Shown here in pieces: positions 45,512 to 56,165 of a stretch of DNA of 64,000 bases. The notes under the pieces were generated by a model, which saw only the letters and a list, made by a program, of their open reading frames with translations, had not been told where the DNA came from and did not search any database. How positions within the stretch are numbered: position 1 is the first letter of the stretch; each line of letters starts with the position of its first letter. Location of the stretch: the NCBI GenBank assembly GCA_013215055.1, contig JABSRQ010000010.1:62001-126000 (forward strand). The letters are read 5' to 3'. Both the position numbers and the translations under genes were made by a program. The DNA is from Pseudomonadales bacterium (lineage in GTDB: Bacteria; Pseudomonadota; Gammaproteobacteria; Pseudomonadales; DT-91).

Positions 45512-46621
45512 CTACTGACTCAAAAACTCTTCGGTAAATAACGCATCAACAAAGTCACTGGCCACAAACGGACGTAAATCATCGACCTGCTCACCCACAC
45601 CAATAAAACGAATCGGCAAACCTAGCTGTTTACTGACCGCAAAGATCATACCGCCTTTTGCCGTACCGTCTAGCTTGGTTAATGTTATTCCTGTCACACC
45701 CACCACTTTTTGGAATTGTGTTGCCTGAGCCAATGCATTTTGACCGGTGCCTGCATCCAATACCAACATCACCTCATGCGGCGCGGTGTCATCGAGTTTC
45801 TTCATAACACGGACAACTTTTTCCAACTCGTTCATCAGATTGTCTTTATTATGTAAACGCCCGGCCGTATCGGCGAGGATAATATCTATACCGCGGGATT
45901 GACCGGCCTGAATCGCATCAAAAATAACCGAGGCGCTATCTGCGCCGGTATGCTGAGCAATCACCGGCACATTGTTTCTATCTCCCCAGACCTGTAACTG
46001 CTCTACCGCAGCAGCCCTGAAGGTATCGCCAGCGGCTAGCATCACCGATTTGCCTTCGTTCTGGAATCGCTTGGCCAATTTACCGATGGTGGTGGTTTTA
46101 CCTACGCCATTAACCCCTACAACCAAAATAACATAGGGCTTTTTAGTTGTATCAATCTGCAGCGGACATTCACTGGGCGCTAATACATTGGCTAATTCTT
46201 TTTGCAGCGACTGCAGCAGCGCTCTGGCATCATCAAGTTCCTGCCTTGCTACTTGCTGTGTCAGGTTATCGATGATTAGGCTGGTTGCATCTATGCCTAC
46301 ATCGGCCATGATCAACTGGGTTTCAATATCTTCCAGTAGATCATCGTCGATTTCACGGCTACCGAGGAATAAATTACCCAGGCCCGATGACAACGCCGAG
46401 CTGGTACGGCTCAAGCCTTTTTTCAAGCGGCCTAATACACTGCCGCTCTCGGATTTGACTGTTTGGGCTACGGCTACGGCTACAGCGGCACTTTCTTCGG
46501 CGACTTTGGCGGCGGCTTCTGCTTGTGCTGCGGATTTTTCGGCGTCTATAACTGCACTTTCTTTGACTTCTTTGGCCTGTCTGCGGCGCTCAAAAAAGCC
46601 TTTTTTCTGTTCATCAGACAC
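45512..46621 (-). CDS. ftsY: FtsY, signal recognition particle receptor
   Basis: A 369-residue SRP GTPase that docks ribosome-SRP complexes at the inner membrane. A short, Ala/Glu-rich A domain (about 1-65) precedes the N domain and the G domain, with G1 VGVNGVGKTTTIGKLA, DTFRAAAVEQL, the G3 segment ILADTAGR, and G4 TKLDGTAKGG. The A domain is shorter than in E. coli. It is divergent from rsmD and first in ftsY-ftsE-ftsX, the usual order. Confidence 0.97.
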   Translation of the reverse strand: MSDEQKKGFFERRRQAKEVKESAVIDAEKSAAQAEAAAKVAEESAAVAVAVAQTVKSESGSVLGRLKKGLSRTSSALSSGLGNLFLGSREIDDDLLEDIETQLIMADVGIDATSLIIDNLTQQVARQELDDARALLQSLQKELANVLAPSECPLQIDTTKKPYVILVVGVNGVGKTTTIGKLAKRFQNEGKSVMLAAGDTFRAAAVEQLQVWGDRNNVPVIAQHTGADSASVIFDAIQAGQSRGIDIILADTAGRLHNKDNLMNELEKVVRVMKKLDDTAPHEVMLVLDAGTGQNALAQATQFQKVVGVTGITLTKLDGTAKGGMIFAVSKQLGLPIRFIGVGEQVDDLRPFVASDFVDALFTEEFLSQ

Positions 46622-46707
46622 GAATCTGCGACCTCGATAGAACTACTACGGATTAAACTCAAGCTAGAGATAAGGCTATATTTGCTCACGATTAAACGTG
46701 ATCATGC

Positions 46708-46713
46708 TACAAT
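46708..46713 (+). promoter_or_regulatory. Probable -10 element for rsmD
   Basis: TACAAT preceded by TGC (extended -10) lies 28 bases before the chosen rsmD start, in the short gap divergent from ftsY. A TTGCTC hexamer 20 bases upstream is too far for a standard -35, so the extended -10 is the main evidence. Confidence 0.4.
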
Positions 46714-46741
46714 GCCCGCTCTATGGGAGCCGCATTTTACA

Positions 46742-47350
46742 ATGAAACGCCGACAATCGCCTGCTAAATCACAACAATCTGCAGCAAAAAGCCAATTTAG
46801 GTTGATTGCCGGGCAATGGCGTGGGCGCAAACTGTTATTTCCTGCTGTGGAAGGCTTAAGGCCTACACCCGACAGAGTCAGAGAAACACTTTTTAACTGG
46901 CTGGCCGACGATGTATACGATGCAAATTGTTTAGATTTATTTGCAGGTTCCGGCGCATTAGGTTTGGAATGCCTCTCTAGGGGAGCTAAATCCTGCCATT
47001 TTATCGAGGCCAATAAAGAAGCCTCTACGGCTATAAACGAACATTTAAGTTTGCTCAAGGCTCAGGGAGCTACACTTAATGGGCTATTACCGGCAACGTT
47101 ATCGCGCTTAAACAACAGCGTATTTGAACTTGTTTTTATCGACCCACCTTATGCCCAAGCCCAGCTGATCAATGAATGCCTGCAACAACTGATTCAGCAA
47201 GGCAATATCCAAGCTGGCGCTACCGCATATATAGAGAACAGCAGTCATGATGGCACTCCACGGCTACCCGATGGATTTAAGCTACATAGACAAAAAACCG
47301 CAGGCCAGGTGCAATACAGCCTTTACCACTATTTACCCGATAACGTTTGA
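46742..47350 (+). CDS. rsmD: RsmD, 16S rRNA (guanine-N2)-methyltransferase
   Basis: A 202-residue enzyme that methylates G966 of 16S rRNA. After a basic N-terminal tail come [32 protein letters not shown], the SAM site [20 protein letters not shown] and the catalytic FIDPPYAQ. I start at ATG 46742 (MKRRQSP): the frame is open much further upstream but that part overlaps the divergent ftsY gene. It is followed nine bases later by coaD. Confidence 0.95.
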   Translation: MKRRQSPAKSQQSAAKSQFRLIAGQWRGRKLLFPAVEGLRPTPDRVRETLFNWLADDVYDANCLDLFAGSGALGLECLSRGAKSCHFIEANKEASTAINEHLSLLKAQGATLNGLLPATLSRLNNSVFELVFIDPPYAQAQLINECLQQLIQQGNIQAGATAYIENSSHDGTPRLPDGFKLHRQKTAGQVQYSLYHYLPDNV

Positions 47351-47358
47351 TCTCTCCT

Positions 47359-47844
47359 ATGAAAACCATTTTATATCCCGGCACATTTGATCCCATCACC
47401 CACGGACATAGCAATCTGATAGAACGTGCGTCCAAGCTGTTTGATAAGGTCATTATTTGCATCGCCAGCAGCAGCAAAAAACAGCCCTTGTTTTCGTTTG
47501 AGGAACGTGTGGAACTCTGCCAGCAAGTCACCGCGCATTTATCCAATATCGACGTTGTGCCGTTTTCCGGTTTAATCGTTGATCAAGCCAAAGAACACAA
47601 CGCCATCGCCGTATTACGTGGTGTACGCAGCATGACCGACTTTGATTATGAGTTGCAAATGGCAAGCATGAATCAAAGCATGGTTGCAGACTTCGAAACC
47701 GTTTTCTTGACCCCGGCCAATGAATACAGTTTCATCTCGTCTACACTGGTCAGAGAAATTGCCAGCATGCACGGTGATGTGGAAAAATTCGCCCATCCTG
47801 CGGTTGTTGCCGCCTTATCCAAGAAATTCCAGGCAAAAACGTAA
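47359..47844 (+). CDS. coaD: CoaD, phosphopantetheine adenylyltransferase
   Basis: A 161-residue nucleotidyltransferase for the fourth step of coenzyme A synthesis. It begins [20 protein letters not shown] with the (T/H)xGH nucleotide motif, and contains [20 protein letters not shown] and [12 protein letters not shown]. The ATG at 47359 matches the family; a TTG four codons upstream is unlikely. Length is standard. The order rsmD-coaD-ferredoxin-ggt is close to that of Pseudomonas. Confidence 0.97.
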   Translation: MKTILYPGTFDPITHGHSNLIERASKLFDKVIICIASSSKKQPLFSFEERVELCQQVTAHLSNIDVVPFSGLIVDQAKEHNAIAVLRGVRSMTDFDYELQMASMNQSMVADFETVFLTPANEYSFISSTLVREIASMHGDVEKFAHPAVVAALSKKFQAKT

Positions 47845-47865
47845 GCATAATCAGGCAAGAGCTAG

Positions 47866-49913
<2,048 letters not shown>

Positions 49914-49938
49914 ACCGGGAAATAAGAATTTCAGGTAT

Positions 49939-49968
49939 AAAAAAAGCAGGCTTAGCCTGCTTTTTTTT
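49939..49968. terminator. Bidirectional terminator between ggt and the 115-residue protein gene
   Basis: GCAGGC (49946-49951) and GCCTGC (49955-49960) around TTA, flanked by seven A on the left and at least seven T on the right. The symmetric A and T runs suit termination from both sides. Confidence 0.9.
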
Positions 49969-49988
49969 GCGAAACAATTAAGAGAAGT

Positions 49989-50336
49989 TTATTCGTCTTC
50001 GATTTCTGATTCTTTAATCTTTTTCTTATAACCCGGATTAGTACAGCCCAGGCAACGCATAAAGGTTGATTCAACTGGCCCCATCACTAACGTAGAACCT
50101 GCTTCGGCGGTATTCCCACCTAATAACGAGAACGGTAAGCTCACTAAAAATACTGCCGTACCAATAACCGTAATCGCCAATAAAAAAGGGCGCGCGATAA
50201 TTAAGTCACCGGTCATAGCCAGTGCAGTAGGCTTTTCTACAATAACAGATGAATTACTGGCAAAGGCCATCTTTGGAAATGACAATAAAATCGCCATTGA
50301 GAAAATCAGTGTTATTTTACCTAGGTAACTGACCAT
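49989..50336 (-). CDS. Small exported or membrane protein of unknown function
   Basis: A 115-residue protein. A hydrophobic N-terminal segment (about 7-26, ending MAFA) looks like a signal peptide. One further membrane helix covers about 48-73 (PFLLAITVIGTAVFLVSLPF) and is followed by SLLGGNTAEAGSTLVMGP, the segment FMRCLGC and a charged tail KKKIKESEIEDE. Similar small proteins occur in related gammaproteobacteria as hypotheticals, as far as I recall. GGAG stands nine bases before the ATG. No function is proposed. Confidence 0.7.
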   Translation of the reverse strand: MVSYLGKITLIFSMAILLSFPKMAFASNSSVIVEKPTALAMTGDLIIARPFLLAITVIGTAVFLVSLPFSLLGGNTAEAGSTLVMGPVESTFMRCLGCTNPGYKKKIKESEIEDE

Positions 50337-50422
50337 TTTTTACATCTCCATTATATGCTGTTCGAAATAGCGGCTAATTTATTGCGGCTACTTAATAGCA
50401 GCTGCTTATTATTTATTTAATG

Positions 50423-50446
50423 AGGCTAAGCTTAGCCTTTTTTTTT
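50423..50446 (+). terminator. Orphan plus-strand terminator-like palindrome
   Basis: AGGCTAAGCTTAGCCT (50423-50438) is an exact palindrome followed by a T run to 50446. The T run is on the plus strand only, yet no plus-strand gene precedes it between the ggt terminator and this point. It may end an undetected antisense or small RNA. Confidence 0.55.
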
Positions 50447-50526
50447 AAAAATGTCAGAAAAACTATTCAATTCAGGCACTTTATCTCAATTCTTAGAAAC
50501 GACCTAAAGAATAATACAGCGCTGAG

Positions 50527-51342
50527 CTATTTCTGACAGTGGCTACAATAAAAGGTACTTCGCTGGCCCTGGTTAATCTTTTTAATGTTTTGAGAGCAGA
50601 TAGTGCAGGGTTCACCGGCTCTTCCGTAGACCTGTAATTCCTGCTTAAAATACCCGGGTTTTCCATCTCCACCCACAAAGTCTTTTAACGTTGTGCCACC
50701 CTGCGCTATCGCCTCGGCTAATACGGCCTTTATCACCTGCACCAATATAATATAGCGAGCTTTACTGATATTTCCTGCGGCCCGTTTTGGGTTGATACCC
50801 GCGCGGAATAACGACTCGGCCGCATAAATATTACCCACCCCAACAACAACATGGCCATCCATGATAAAGGTTTTCACTGCCTGCTTTTTACCTCTGGAAC
50901 ACTGATATAATAATTCTGCATTAAAAACATCAGCTAAAGGCTCGGGGCCCAACACTTTTAATAAATCATGTTCTACGCTGTTATCGGCCTGATACAAGCA
51001 GCAACCAAAGCGCCTGGGATCATTAAGGCGCAGAATATTGCCATTGGTAAAACTGAAATCGATATGGTCATGCTTTTGAATAACTTCATCTTGCTGAACA
51101 ATACGTACATTACCCGACATACCCAGATGCAATAATATATAACCACTGTCAAAAATCAGCTTCAGATATTTACCCCGGCGCTGCACCGCGTTTAAAGTTC
51201 TTCCTTCTAGCGCAGTCAGTTCTGCCACCGGCACCGGCCAGCGTAATTTAGCATTACGCACGGTGACCTTCTGCAGCGTGGCACCTTCAATATGGGGTTT
51301 GATGCCTCTACAGCTGGTTTCTACTTCGGGTAATTCAGGCAT
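50527..51342 (-). CDS. mutM: MutM/Fpg, formamidopyrimidine-DNA glycosylase
   Basis: A 271-residue bifunctional glycosylase/AP lyase that removes 8-oxoguanine. The catalytic N-terminus MPELPEVET (Pro2, Glu3) is intact, the lysine in RRGKYLKL is present, the helix-two-turn-helix has GVGNIYAAESLFRAGI, and a C-terminal zinc finger has CTIC and CSHC. Length is normal. It starts 14 bases after hslO and is last in the yrfG-hslR-hslO-mutM run. Confidence 0.97.
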   Translation of the reverse strand: MPELPEVETSCRGIKPHIEGATLQKVTVRNAKLRWPVPVAELTALEGRTLNAVQRRGKYLKLIFDSGYILLHLGMSGNVRIVQQDEVIQKHDHIDFSFTNGNILRLNDPRRFGCCLYQADNSVEHDLLKVLGPEPLADVFNAELLYQCSRGKKQAVKTFIMDGHVVVGVGNIYAAESLFRAGINPKRAAGNISKARYIILVQVIKAVLAEAIAQGGTTLKDFVGGDGKPGYFKQELQVYGRAGEPCTICSQNIKKINQGQRSTFYCSHCQK

Positions 51343-51356
51343 TTTGAATCATCACG

Positions 51357-52217
51357 TTAATGGCTGGATTTGCCTTGAATCAGCTGCCGAATATCATCTT
51401 CGTTAAACAGGTATTCGGTCTGACAAAAGTGACAATTCGTTTTAATCTCGCCATCTTCGGCCAGAATCTCGCGTAACTGCGGCTCTCCCATACTTAATAA
51501 GGCCCGTTCCAAACGTTCTTTGGAACAGGAGCAGTGAAAACGACATGCTTGCGGATCAAATATGCGCACAACTTCTTCATGGTATAGGCGATGCAATAAG
51601 GTCTCATTATCGAGGCTGGCCATCTCCTGCGCCGATAAGGTTGACGCAAAATGGCAAATTCGGGTCCAGTCTTCTTCGCGCTTATCTTTATCCATACACA
51701 GCTGTGCCGGCAAGGCCTGTAACATAATACCTCTGACTACCCCATCAGATTCGCTGAAACGGAACCAGGTCGGTAATTGTTCCGATTGTTGGAAATATGC
51801 TTGTAAACAAGCTGCCAGGTCATTTTCAGCCAACGAGACAATACCCTGATAGCGATGGCCTTGTTTGGGTTCAACGGTGATGGCTAATGTGGCATCGGTG
51901 AACACATCGGTGAATGGGATATCAACCAAATCATGGCTGGCATCGATAAGTCCGCGAAAATTCAATTGCTCATCACATTCAGTCGTCACCAGTGATACCG
52001 GTCCAGTACCGCGGGCTTGCAGAATTAATGAACCTTCAAACTTTAAGTTACCGGTCATTAAAATATTTGCGGCCGAGAATTCAGCTATCAATTGCAGCTG
52101 CGCGCTGGAATAACCTTGATCGTCAATCAAATCAGCAAAGCTTTTATTTAATGTGACAATCGCGCCACGGATATCAGTTTCATCAAAAAGGAATTTTTGT
52201 AAGCTATCGCTCAACAT
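51357..52217 (-). CDS. hslO: HslO/Hsp33, redox-regulated chaperone
   Basis: A 286-residue holdase activated by oxidation and unfolding. The N-terminal chaperone domain has the start FLFDETDIRGAIVTLN, and the C-terminal redox switch has CSCSKERLERALLSMG followed by NCHFCQTEYLF, so the CxC and CxxC zinc cysteines are present. Length fits. It follows hslR by two bases. Redox stress response with MutM and HslR in one run makes functional sense. Confidence 0.97.
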   Translation of the reverse strand: MLSDSLQKFLFDETDIRGAIVTLNKSFADLIDDQGYSSAQLQLIAEFSAANILMTGNLKFEGSLILQARGTGPVSLVTTECDEQLNFRGLIDASHDLVDIPFTDVFTDATLAITVEPKQGHRYQGIVSLAENDLAACLQAYFQQSEQLPTWFRFSESDGVVRGIMLQALPAQLCMDKDKREEDWTRICHFASTLSAQEMASLDNETLLHRLYHEEVVRIFDPQACRFHCSCSKERLERALLSMGEPQLREILAEDGEIKTNCHFCQTEYLFNEDDIRQLIQGKSSH

Positions 52218-52219
52218 AG

Positions 52220-52624
52220 TTAATCCATGTTCTTTTGTTTAAATCGGTGAATCAGGCGACGGTTTTTCTTGTCGGGGCGTCTTTCAGGCGCTATTTGGCT
52301 TTGCTTCAGCTGCTTACGCATATCGGCGTTTAACTCACGTTTAACCCGACTTTCCTGCGTTTCTTCATACAGGGTTTGGGCAACCTCGGCACCACGGCGC
52401 TGATCCGAGATCAACATCACGATCACGGTTTTTTCATCCCAGCCCAGGCGGATTTTAAGCTCGGCACCCAGCTCAACTTCTTTGCTGACCTTTACCCTGG
52501 CACCATTATAATGCACCTTGCCGCCATCAATCGCCTGCTTTGCCAAGCTACGGGTTTTAAAAAATCGCGCCGCCCACAGCCATTTATCCAATCTGACTTT
52601 TTTGCTCTTCTGCGGCTCAGCCAT
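52220..52624 (-). CDS. hslR: HslR/Hsp15, ribosome-associated heat-shock protein
   Basis: A 134-residue S4-domain RNA-binding protein that rescues 50S subunits carrying nascent chains. The S4 core VRLDKWLWAARFFKTRSLAK and GGKVHYNGARVKVSKEVE is clear, followed by a basic tail (ERRPDKKNRRLIHRFKQ). I start at ATG 52624 (MAEPQKSKKVRLDKW); upstream residues lie inside the yrfG coding end. It overlaps yrfG by eight bases. Confidence 0.95.
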   Translation of the reverse strand: MAEPQKSKKVRLDKWLWAARFFKTRSLAKQAIDGGKVHYNGARVKVSKEVELGAELKIRLGWDEKTVIVMLISDQRRGAEVAQTLYEETQESRVKRELNADMRKQLKQSQIAPERRPDKKNRRLIHRFKQKNMD

Positions 52625-53285
52625 GTGGCATAATCTCATCGAAGTGATGAATAGCCGTATAGGCCAAACCATCACGTTTGGGATTTTGTGAATCGGGCTG
52701 CGACAATGTCAGCAGATATTTGATACCAAAACGATGCGCAGAATCTAGCACGGTTTCCGTGTCATCAATCAACAACGTGGAGGCAGGATTAAACTGGCAA
52801 TCGGCTTTTAAAGCCGACCACAGGCCGATGTTTTCCTTGGGTAAACCATAATCATGGGTGGAAATTAGCTGATCAAAATATCCCTCTAAGCCCGTTTCCT
52901 GCATTTTTAAATCCAGGCTATCTCTATGCGCATTTGTCAGCAATACGATATGTTTACCTTCATCACGTAAAAACTGTAAAAAAGACTCTACAAACGGGCG
53001 TATGGCAATTTTATGCTTAACATCGTGTTTTAAATCCACCACATCCAATTGCAATTGTTCGGTCCAGAAATCCAGGCAATACCAATCCATACTGCCACGC
53101 TTTTCTTCAAAACGTTGATGTAAATCTTTCATCGCATCATCATAATCCAATGAATATTTCTGACTAAACACCTGGGGTAAATGGGTTAACCAAAAATAAT
53201 TATCAAAATGTAAATCCAGCAGAGTACCGTCCATATCCAGCAAGACCGTCTCTATTTCTGACCAAGGTATGATTGATTGAGGCAT
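52617..53285 (-). CDS. yrfG: YrfG, GMP/IMP nucleotidase (HAD family)
   Basis: A 222-residue HAD hydrolase. Motif I is VLLDMDGTLLDLHFDNYFW, motif II is VLLTNAHRDSL, and motif III/IV is in LPKENIGLW and LLIDDTETVLDSAHRFGI. These suit the YrfG purine nucleotidase branch, also found beside hslR and hslO in E. coli. The ATG at 53285 fits the family better than one six codons earlier. It is probably the first gene of the yrfG-hslR-hslO-mutM transcript. Confidence 0.92.
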   Translation of the reverse strand: MPQSIIPWSEIETVLLDMDGTLLDLHFDNYFWLTHLPQVFSQKYSLDYDDAMKDLHQRFEEKRGSMDWYCLDFWTEQLQLDVVDLKHDVKHKIAIRPFVESFLQFLRDEGKHIVLLTNAHRDSLDLKMQETGLEGYFDQLISTHDYGLPKENIGLWSALKADCQFNPASTLLIDDTETVLDSAHRFGIKYLLTLSQPDSQNPKRDGLAYTAIHHFDEIMPHG

Positions 53286-53470
53286 AAAAAAAACTCTGCA
53301 CAAAAAAGTAGTTTACATTGAATCAAGCAGAAATGCTCCGACTTAGCGGCTTAGCTCAAATGAATCTTAATGGCTTATAAATGTATAACTTTTTAATATG
53401 ACTGTTTTTGTGCAGTGCAATTTATATGCTCTAGACTCTAATTAACAAATGCAGATTTGATGTATATGAA

Positions 53471-53764
53471 ATGGCAGTACAACCCTCAATATCGCTAGGC
53501 CACAATATGCATGAGATCCCACTGAATTTACGCGCCACCTTTCCACTGAAACACCATCACGCAGAATTCGACTGTTTAAAGCTTAGGGATACCCATGCCT
53601 TACGCACCCAATTACTGGGTGAAATGCTGGAATTAGATGCCCAACGTGCACACTTGGAAATGGGAGCCAGTACAATTGACTTCTCCATGGTACAAACCTA
53701 TAAAGAAATGATTCAAAGCCGACGGGTATTATTAGATCAGGTCAGCGCCGCGATTATTAACTGA
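53471..53764 (+). CDS. Small protein of unknown function
   Basis: A 97-residue reading frame alone on the plus strand between two minus-strand operons. I recognise no family. The second half (about 40-97) is charged and helical, with LRTQLLGEMLELDAQRAHLE and YKEMIQSRRVLLDQVSAAI, perhaps a helical hairpin. The first half is rich in His and aromatic residues. No signal peptide or membrane helix is seen. Its length in a dense genome and the 185-base upstream gap suggest it is real. Confidence 0.55.
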   Translation: MAVQPSISLGHNMHEIPLNLRATFPLKHHHAEFDCLKLRDTHALRTQLLGEMLELDAQRAHLEMGASTIDFSMVQTYKEMIQSRRVLLDQVSAAIIN

Positions 53765-53781
53765 ATCACGGCGAGTTTTCA

Positions 53782-54396
53782 TTAGCCCTTCATTAAAGCA
53801 GACTCATGCTCAGACAGCAGCTCATCCAGCGTTAGTAGATAGCTGTCATTAAATACAGACATAAAGTGTTCAACTTCCTGCATACGCAGCTGCCGTAACC
53901 GCTGCTCTAAATCGGCCAAGGCAGTTTTAAATTCCTGATTACCGGCCTGCATTTCTGTCTGACATTTCTGATACGCGGAAATCAAATCGGCGGCTTTAAC
54001 AAATCTAGCCACCTGGCTATCCACTTGATCATGTAATAATAGGTGGCTGAAGCTGGCGCGCAAATTTTCTGGCAACAGTGCCAATAACTCAGCCTCGGCT
54101 TCATGCTCTATAGCTTTATAAGCTGTCTTAATTTTTTCGGAATGGTATTTGATGGGCGTAGGTAAATCACCGGTGATAATTTCTGAAACATCATGATAAA
54201 GCGCCGTGGTTGCAACTCTATCCACATTGATGTTGCCACCAAATTCCTGATTATGAATTACAGCCAGCGTATGGGCAATGGTTGCCACTTGCCAGCTGTG
54301 CTCCATAACATTTTCCTCTTCAACATTGCGCATCAAGCCCCAGCGCTTAATCCATTTAAGCCTGCCTAAATAAGCAAAGAAGCTGCTGCGCAACAT
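53782..54396 (-). CDS. yfbR: YfbR-like 5'-deoxynucleotidase (HD domain)
   Basis: A 204-residue HD-domain phosphohydrolase resembling E. coli YfbR, which dephosphorylates deoxynucleoside monophosphates. Seen are SSFFAYLGRLKWIKRWGLMR, the metal-site His in NVMEHSWQVA, the HD pair in TTALYHDVSEIITGDLPTPI, and KAADLISAYQKC. Length agrees. It follows dsbA by two bases and is likely co-transcribed with it. Confidence 0.94.
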   Translation of the reverse strand: MLRSSFFAYLGRLKWIKRWGLMRNVEEENVMEHSWQVATIAHTLAVIHNQEFGGNINVDRVATTALYHDVSEIITGDLPTPIKYHSEKIKTAYKAIEHEAEAELLALLPENLRASFSHLLLHDQVDSQVARFVKAADLISAYQKCQTEMQAGNQEFKTALADLEQRLRQLRMQEVEHFMSVFNDSYLLTLDELLSEHESALMKG

Positions 54397-54398
54397 GA

Positions 54399-55034
54399 TT
54401 ATTTCACTTTTAAGGTTAAACGTTCTTTTTCAATCAGGAAAGAAGCCACTTCCAGCATTTTCGCCTGACTACCAGCCAAACCTGCTGCAATACGGTATTT
54501 ACCGTTAACCACCATCTCAGGGGTTCCTTGCATACGATAGCTGCGTGCACGCGATTCAGCCAATTTCACCTGGCTTGAGATACCAAAAGAATTAAACGTT
54601 TTACTGAAAGCTTCAGCATCTACACCGTTTTTAACAAACACAGCCTTGATGCTATCTTCATTTTTTAAACGATTTTTTTCTATATTCATCACCTGAAACA
54701 AAATAGGGTGCATCTTATCCAATACATTTAACGCCTTGGCGGTATAAAAAGCCTGGGCATGTAGCGTCATGGTTTTATTCCATATTGCCGGCTGGCCTAA
54801 TACCACCACGTCTTCACCTTGCTGTCTCTTCCAGGTTTTTAACATCGGCTCAAATTTGAAGCAATGGCCACAGCCATACCAAAACAACTCAACCACCTCA
54901 ACTTTTGTTTTATCGCTGGTGACTACCGGTACAGGTAAGACTTCATAATGTTCACCGGCTTTAAACGTATCAGCGATAGCCAGCTGAGCGGTTAAAGTAA
55001 ATGCAGCTGCAGCCGCCAAAATCACTTTCAACAT
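54399..55034 (-). CDS. dsbA: DsbA, periplasmic thiol:disulfide interchange protein
   Basis: A 211-residue disulfide-bond-forming oxidase. A signal peptide covers about 1-22 (ending LAIA). The thioredoxin fold has the active site ELFWYGCGHCFKFEP (CGHC, where enteric DsbA has CPHC) and the cis-Pro loop YRMQGTPEMVVNGKYRI. I start at ATG 55034 with GGAGAG just upstream, not at the TTG 12 bases earlier. yfbR follows directly. Confidence 0.95.
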   Translation of the reverse strand: MLKVILAAAAAFTLTAQLAIADTFKAGEHYEVLPVPVVTSDKTKVEVVELFWYGCGHCFKFEPMLKTWKRQQGEDVVVLGQPAIWNKTMTLHAQAFYTAKALNVLDKMHPILFQVMNIEKNRLKNEDSIKAVFVKNGVDAEAFSKTFNSFGISSQVKLAESRARSYRMQGTPEMVVNGKYRIAAGLAGSQAKMLEVASFLIEKERLTLKVK

Positions 55035-55158
55035 AAAACTCTCCAAATTAATCTATTTTAAACATTATAGGGATTATGCCACTGGGAGAAAGACCTAAAT
55101 AGCGGTTTTGCAAAGATAAAATTAACACCATCATAGCCACGCTCTAAATAACGGACAT

Positions 55159-55187
55159 AAAAAAAGCAGCTTATAAGCTGCTTTTTT
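55159..55187. terminator. Terminator between the beta-barrel gene and dsbA
   Basis: The palindrome GCAGCTTATAAGCTGC (55166-55181) is flanked by seven A (55159-55165) and six T (55182-55187). It should end the minus-strand beta-barrel transcript and can work in both directions. Confidence 0.9.
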
Positions 55188-55203
55188 AAAATATTAGAAA
55201 CCC

Positions 55204-55977
55204 TTAAAAACTATAAACATAGCCAACCGTTAAGGTTCTGAACTTCAGTTTCTGATTCAACTCGAACGTAGCATCACAATTTACCGGATATCCAGCAACA
55301 GGCCTCTCAGAAGGACAGCTACCACCACCGGTAATATCATAGCTAAAATCATTAAAGTTACGCTCATCTACATCCAGGCTAATGTCAGGATAAATCATAT
55401 ACATGACCTCTATCGCGCCGCCCCAAATTTTCTGCCCCAGCGCAATACCGTAAGAAATACCGGTTGCAGATGCATTTAACGAGACATATTCACCACCGTC
55501 TAGATCAAATGTTGATTGGCCTATACCCAATAAACCCTTGAAATACACCGGGCCTTGCGTCATATACGTACCATACAGACCTGCACCGGAAAAGCTTACA
55601 TCGGCAAAATGTAAAATGGTCTGTGGCACCGAGGTCGCCACACGCATTTCTACACCGATATCGCCACCCATAGCCTGCATAAATTGATAACCGGCAAATA
55701 AATCGATCGAAGAAGGTTTCTGCTCGCCACTATAATAATCTACGCTAGGAGAGGTAACACCGGCTTTAAAAGGCACATCCAGATCCGACTCCGGCCCAAC
55801 AACATAGGTATCATCAACACCCACATGCATATGCGCGCCAGAATCAATTCTGGCCATGCCGTAGGAACCACCTACATAGAAGCCATTCCACCACTGTGGT
55901 TGTCCGTCTTGCGCCGCAACTGTGACCGAAACAATGGAAAAAAACAGGCAGGAAAATGCCTTTACCACGTTTTTCAT
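55204..55977 (-). CDS. Outer-membrane beta-barrel protein of unknown function
   Basis: A 257-residue exported protein. A signal peptide (about 1-21, ending TVAA) is followed by alternating hydrophobic strands starting WWNGFYVGGSYGMARI and ending with an aromatic terminal residue, TLTVGYVYSF, the beta-barrel insertion signature. Two cysteines, in GGGSCPSERP and GYPVNCDATF, lie 15 residues apart in a likely extracellular loop and could form a disulfide. It is a single gene with terminators on both sides. No porin or transporter family is recognised. Confidence 0.75.
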   Translation of the reverse strand: MKNVVKAFSCLFFSIVSVTVAAQDGQPQWWNGFYVGGSYGMARIDSGAHMHVGVDDTYVVGPESDLDVPFKAGVTSPSVDYYSGEQKPSSIDLFAGYQFMQAMGGDIGVEMRVATSVPQTILHFADVSFSGAGLYGTYMTQGPVYFKGLLGIGQSTFDLDGGEYVSLNASATGISYGIALGQKIWGGAIEVMYMIYPDISLDVDERNFNDFSYDITGGGSCPSERPVAGYPVNCDATFELNQKLKFRTLTVGYVYSF

Positions 55978-56126
55978 CGGAGACCCCGTATTTATTATTG
56001 TTAGATAACTTATCTAAAGTGTGATTTCAATTAGCTTACGTTCTATTATTTTTTTGTCTAAACGTAGCTGCGTTCAGCCTAACACTTGTGAGTTTGAATC
56101 TCTAGTATTAGCTCAAATAACAGGCA

Positions 56127-56150
56127 CAAAAAAACGGCTTTAGCCGCTTT
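56127..56150 (-). terminator. Intrinsic terminator of the cytochrome c4 gene
   Basis: CGGC (56134-56137) and GCCG (56142-56145) plus a further G-U and A-U pairs in the minus-strand RNA, followed by seven U (56133-56127). It lies 16 bases after the cytochrome c4 stop. Confidence 0.75.
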
Positions 56151-56165
56151 TAAGATTACGATAAA

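Noticed and set aside
46463-46741. In-frame upstream extension of rsmD
   Set aside because: It overlaps the antiparallel ftsY coding region and has no resemblance to RsmD; the ATG at 46742 gives a normal N-terminus.
50350-50355. Consensus TATAAT on the minus strand before the 115-residue membrane protein gene
   Set aside because: It directly abuts the GGAG ribosome site, so a transcript starting from it would lack that site; probably chance in AT-rich DNA.
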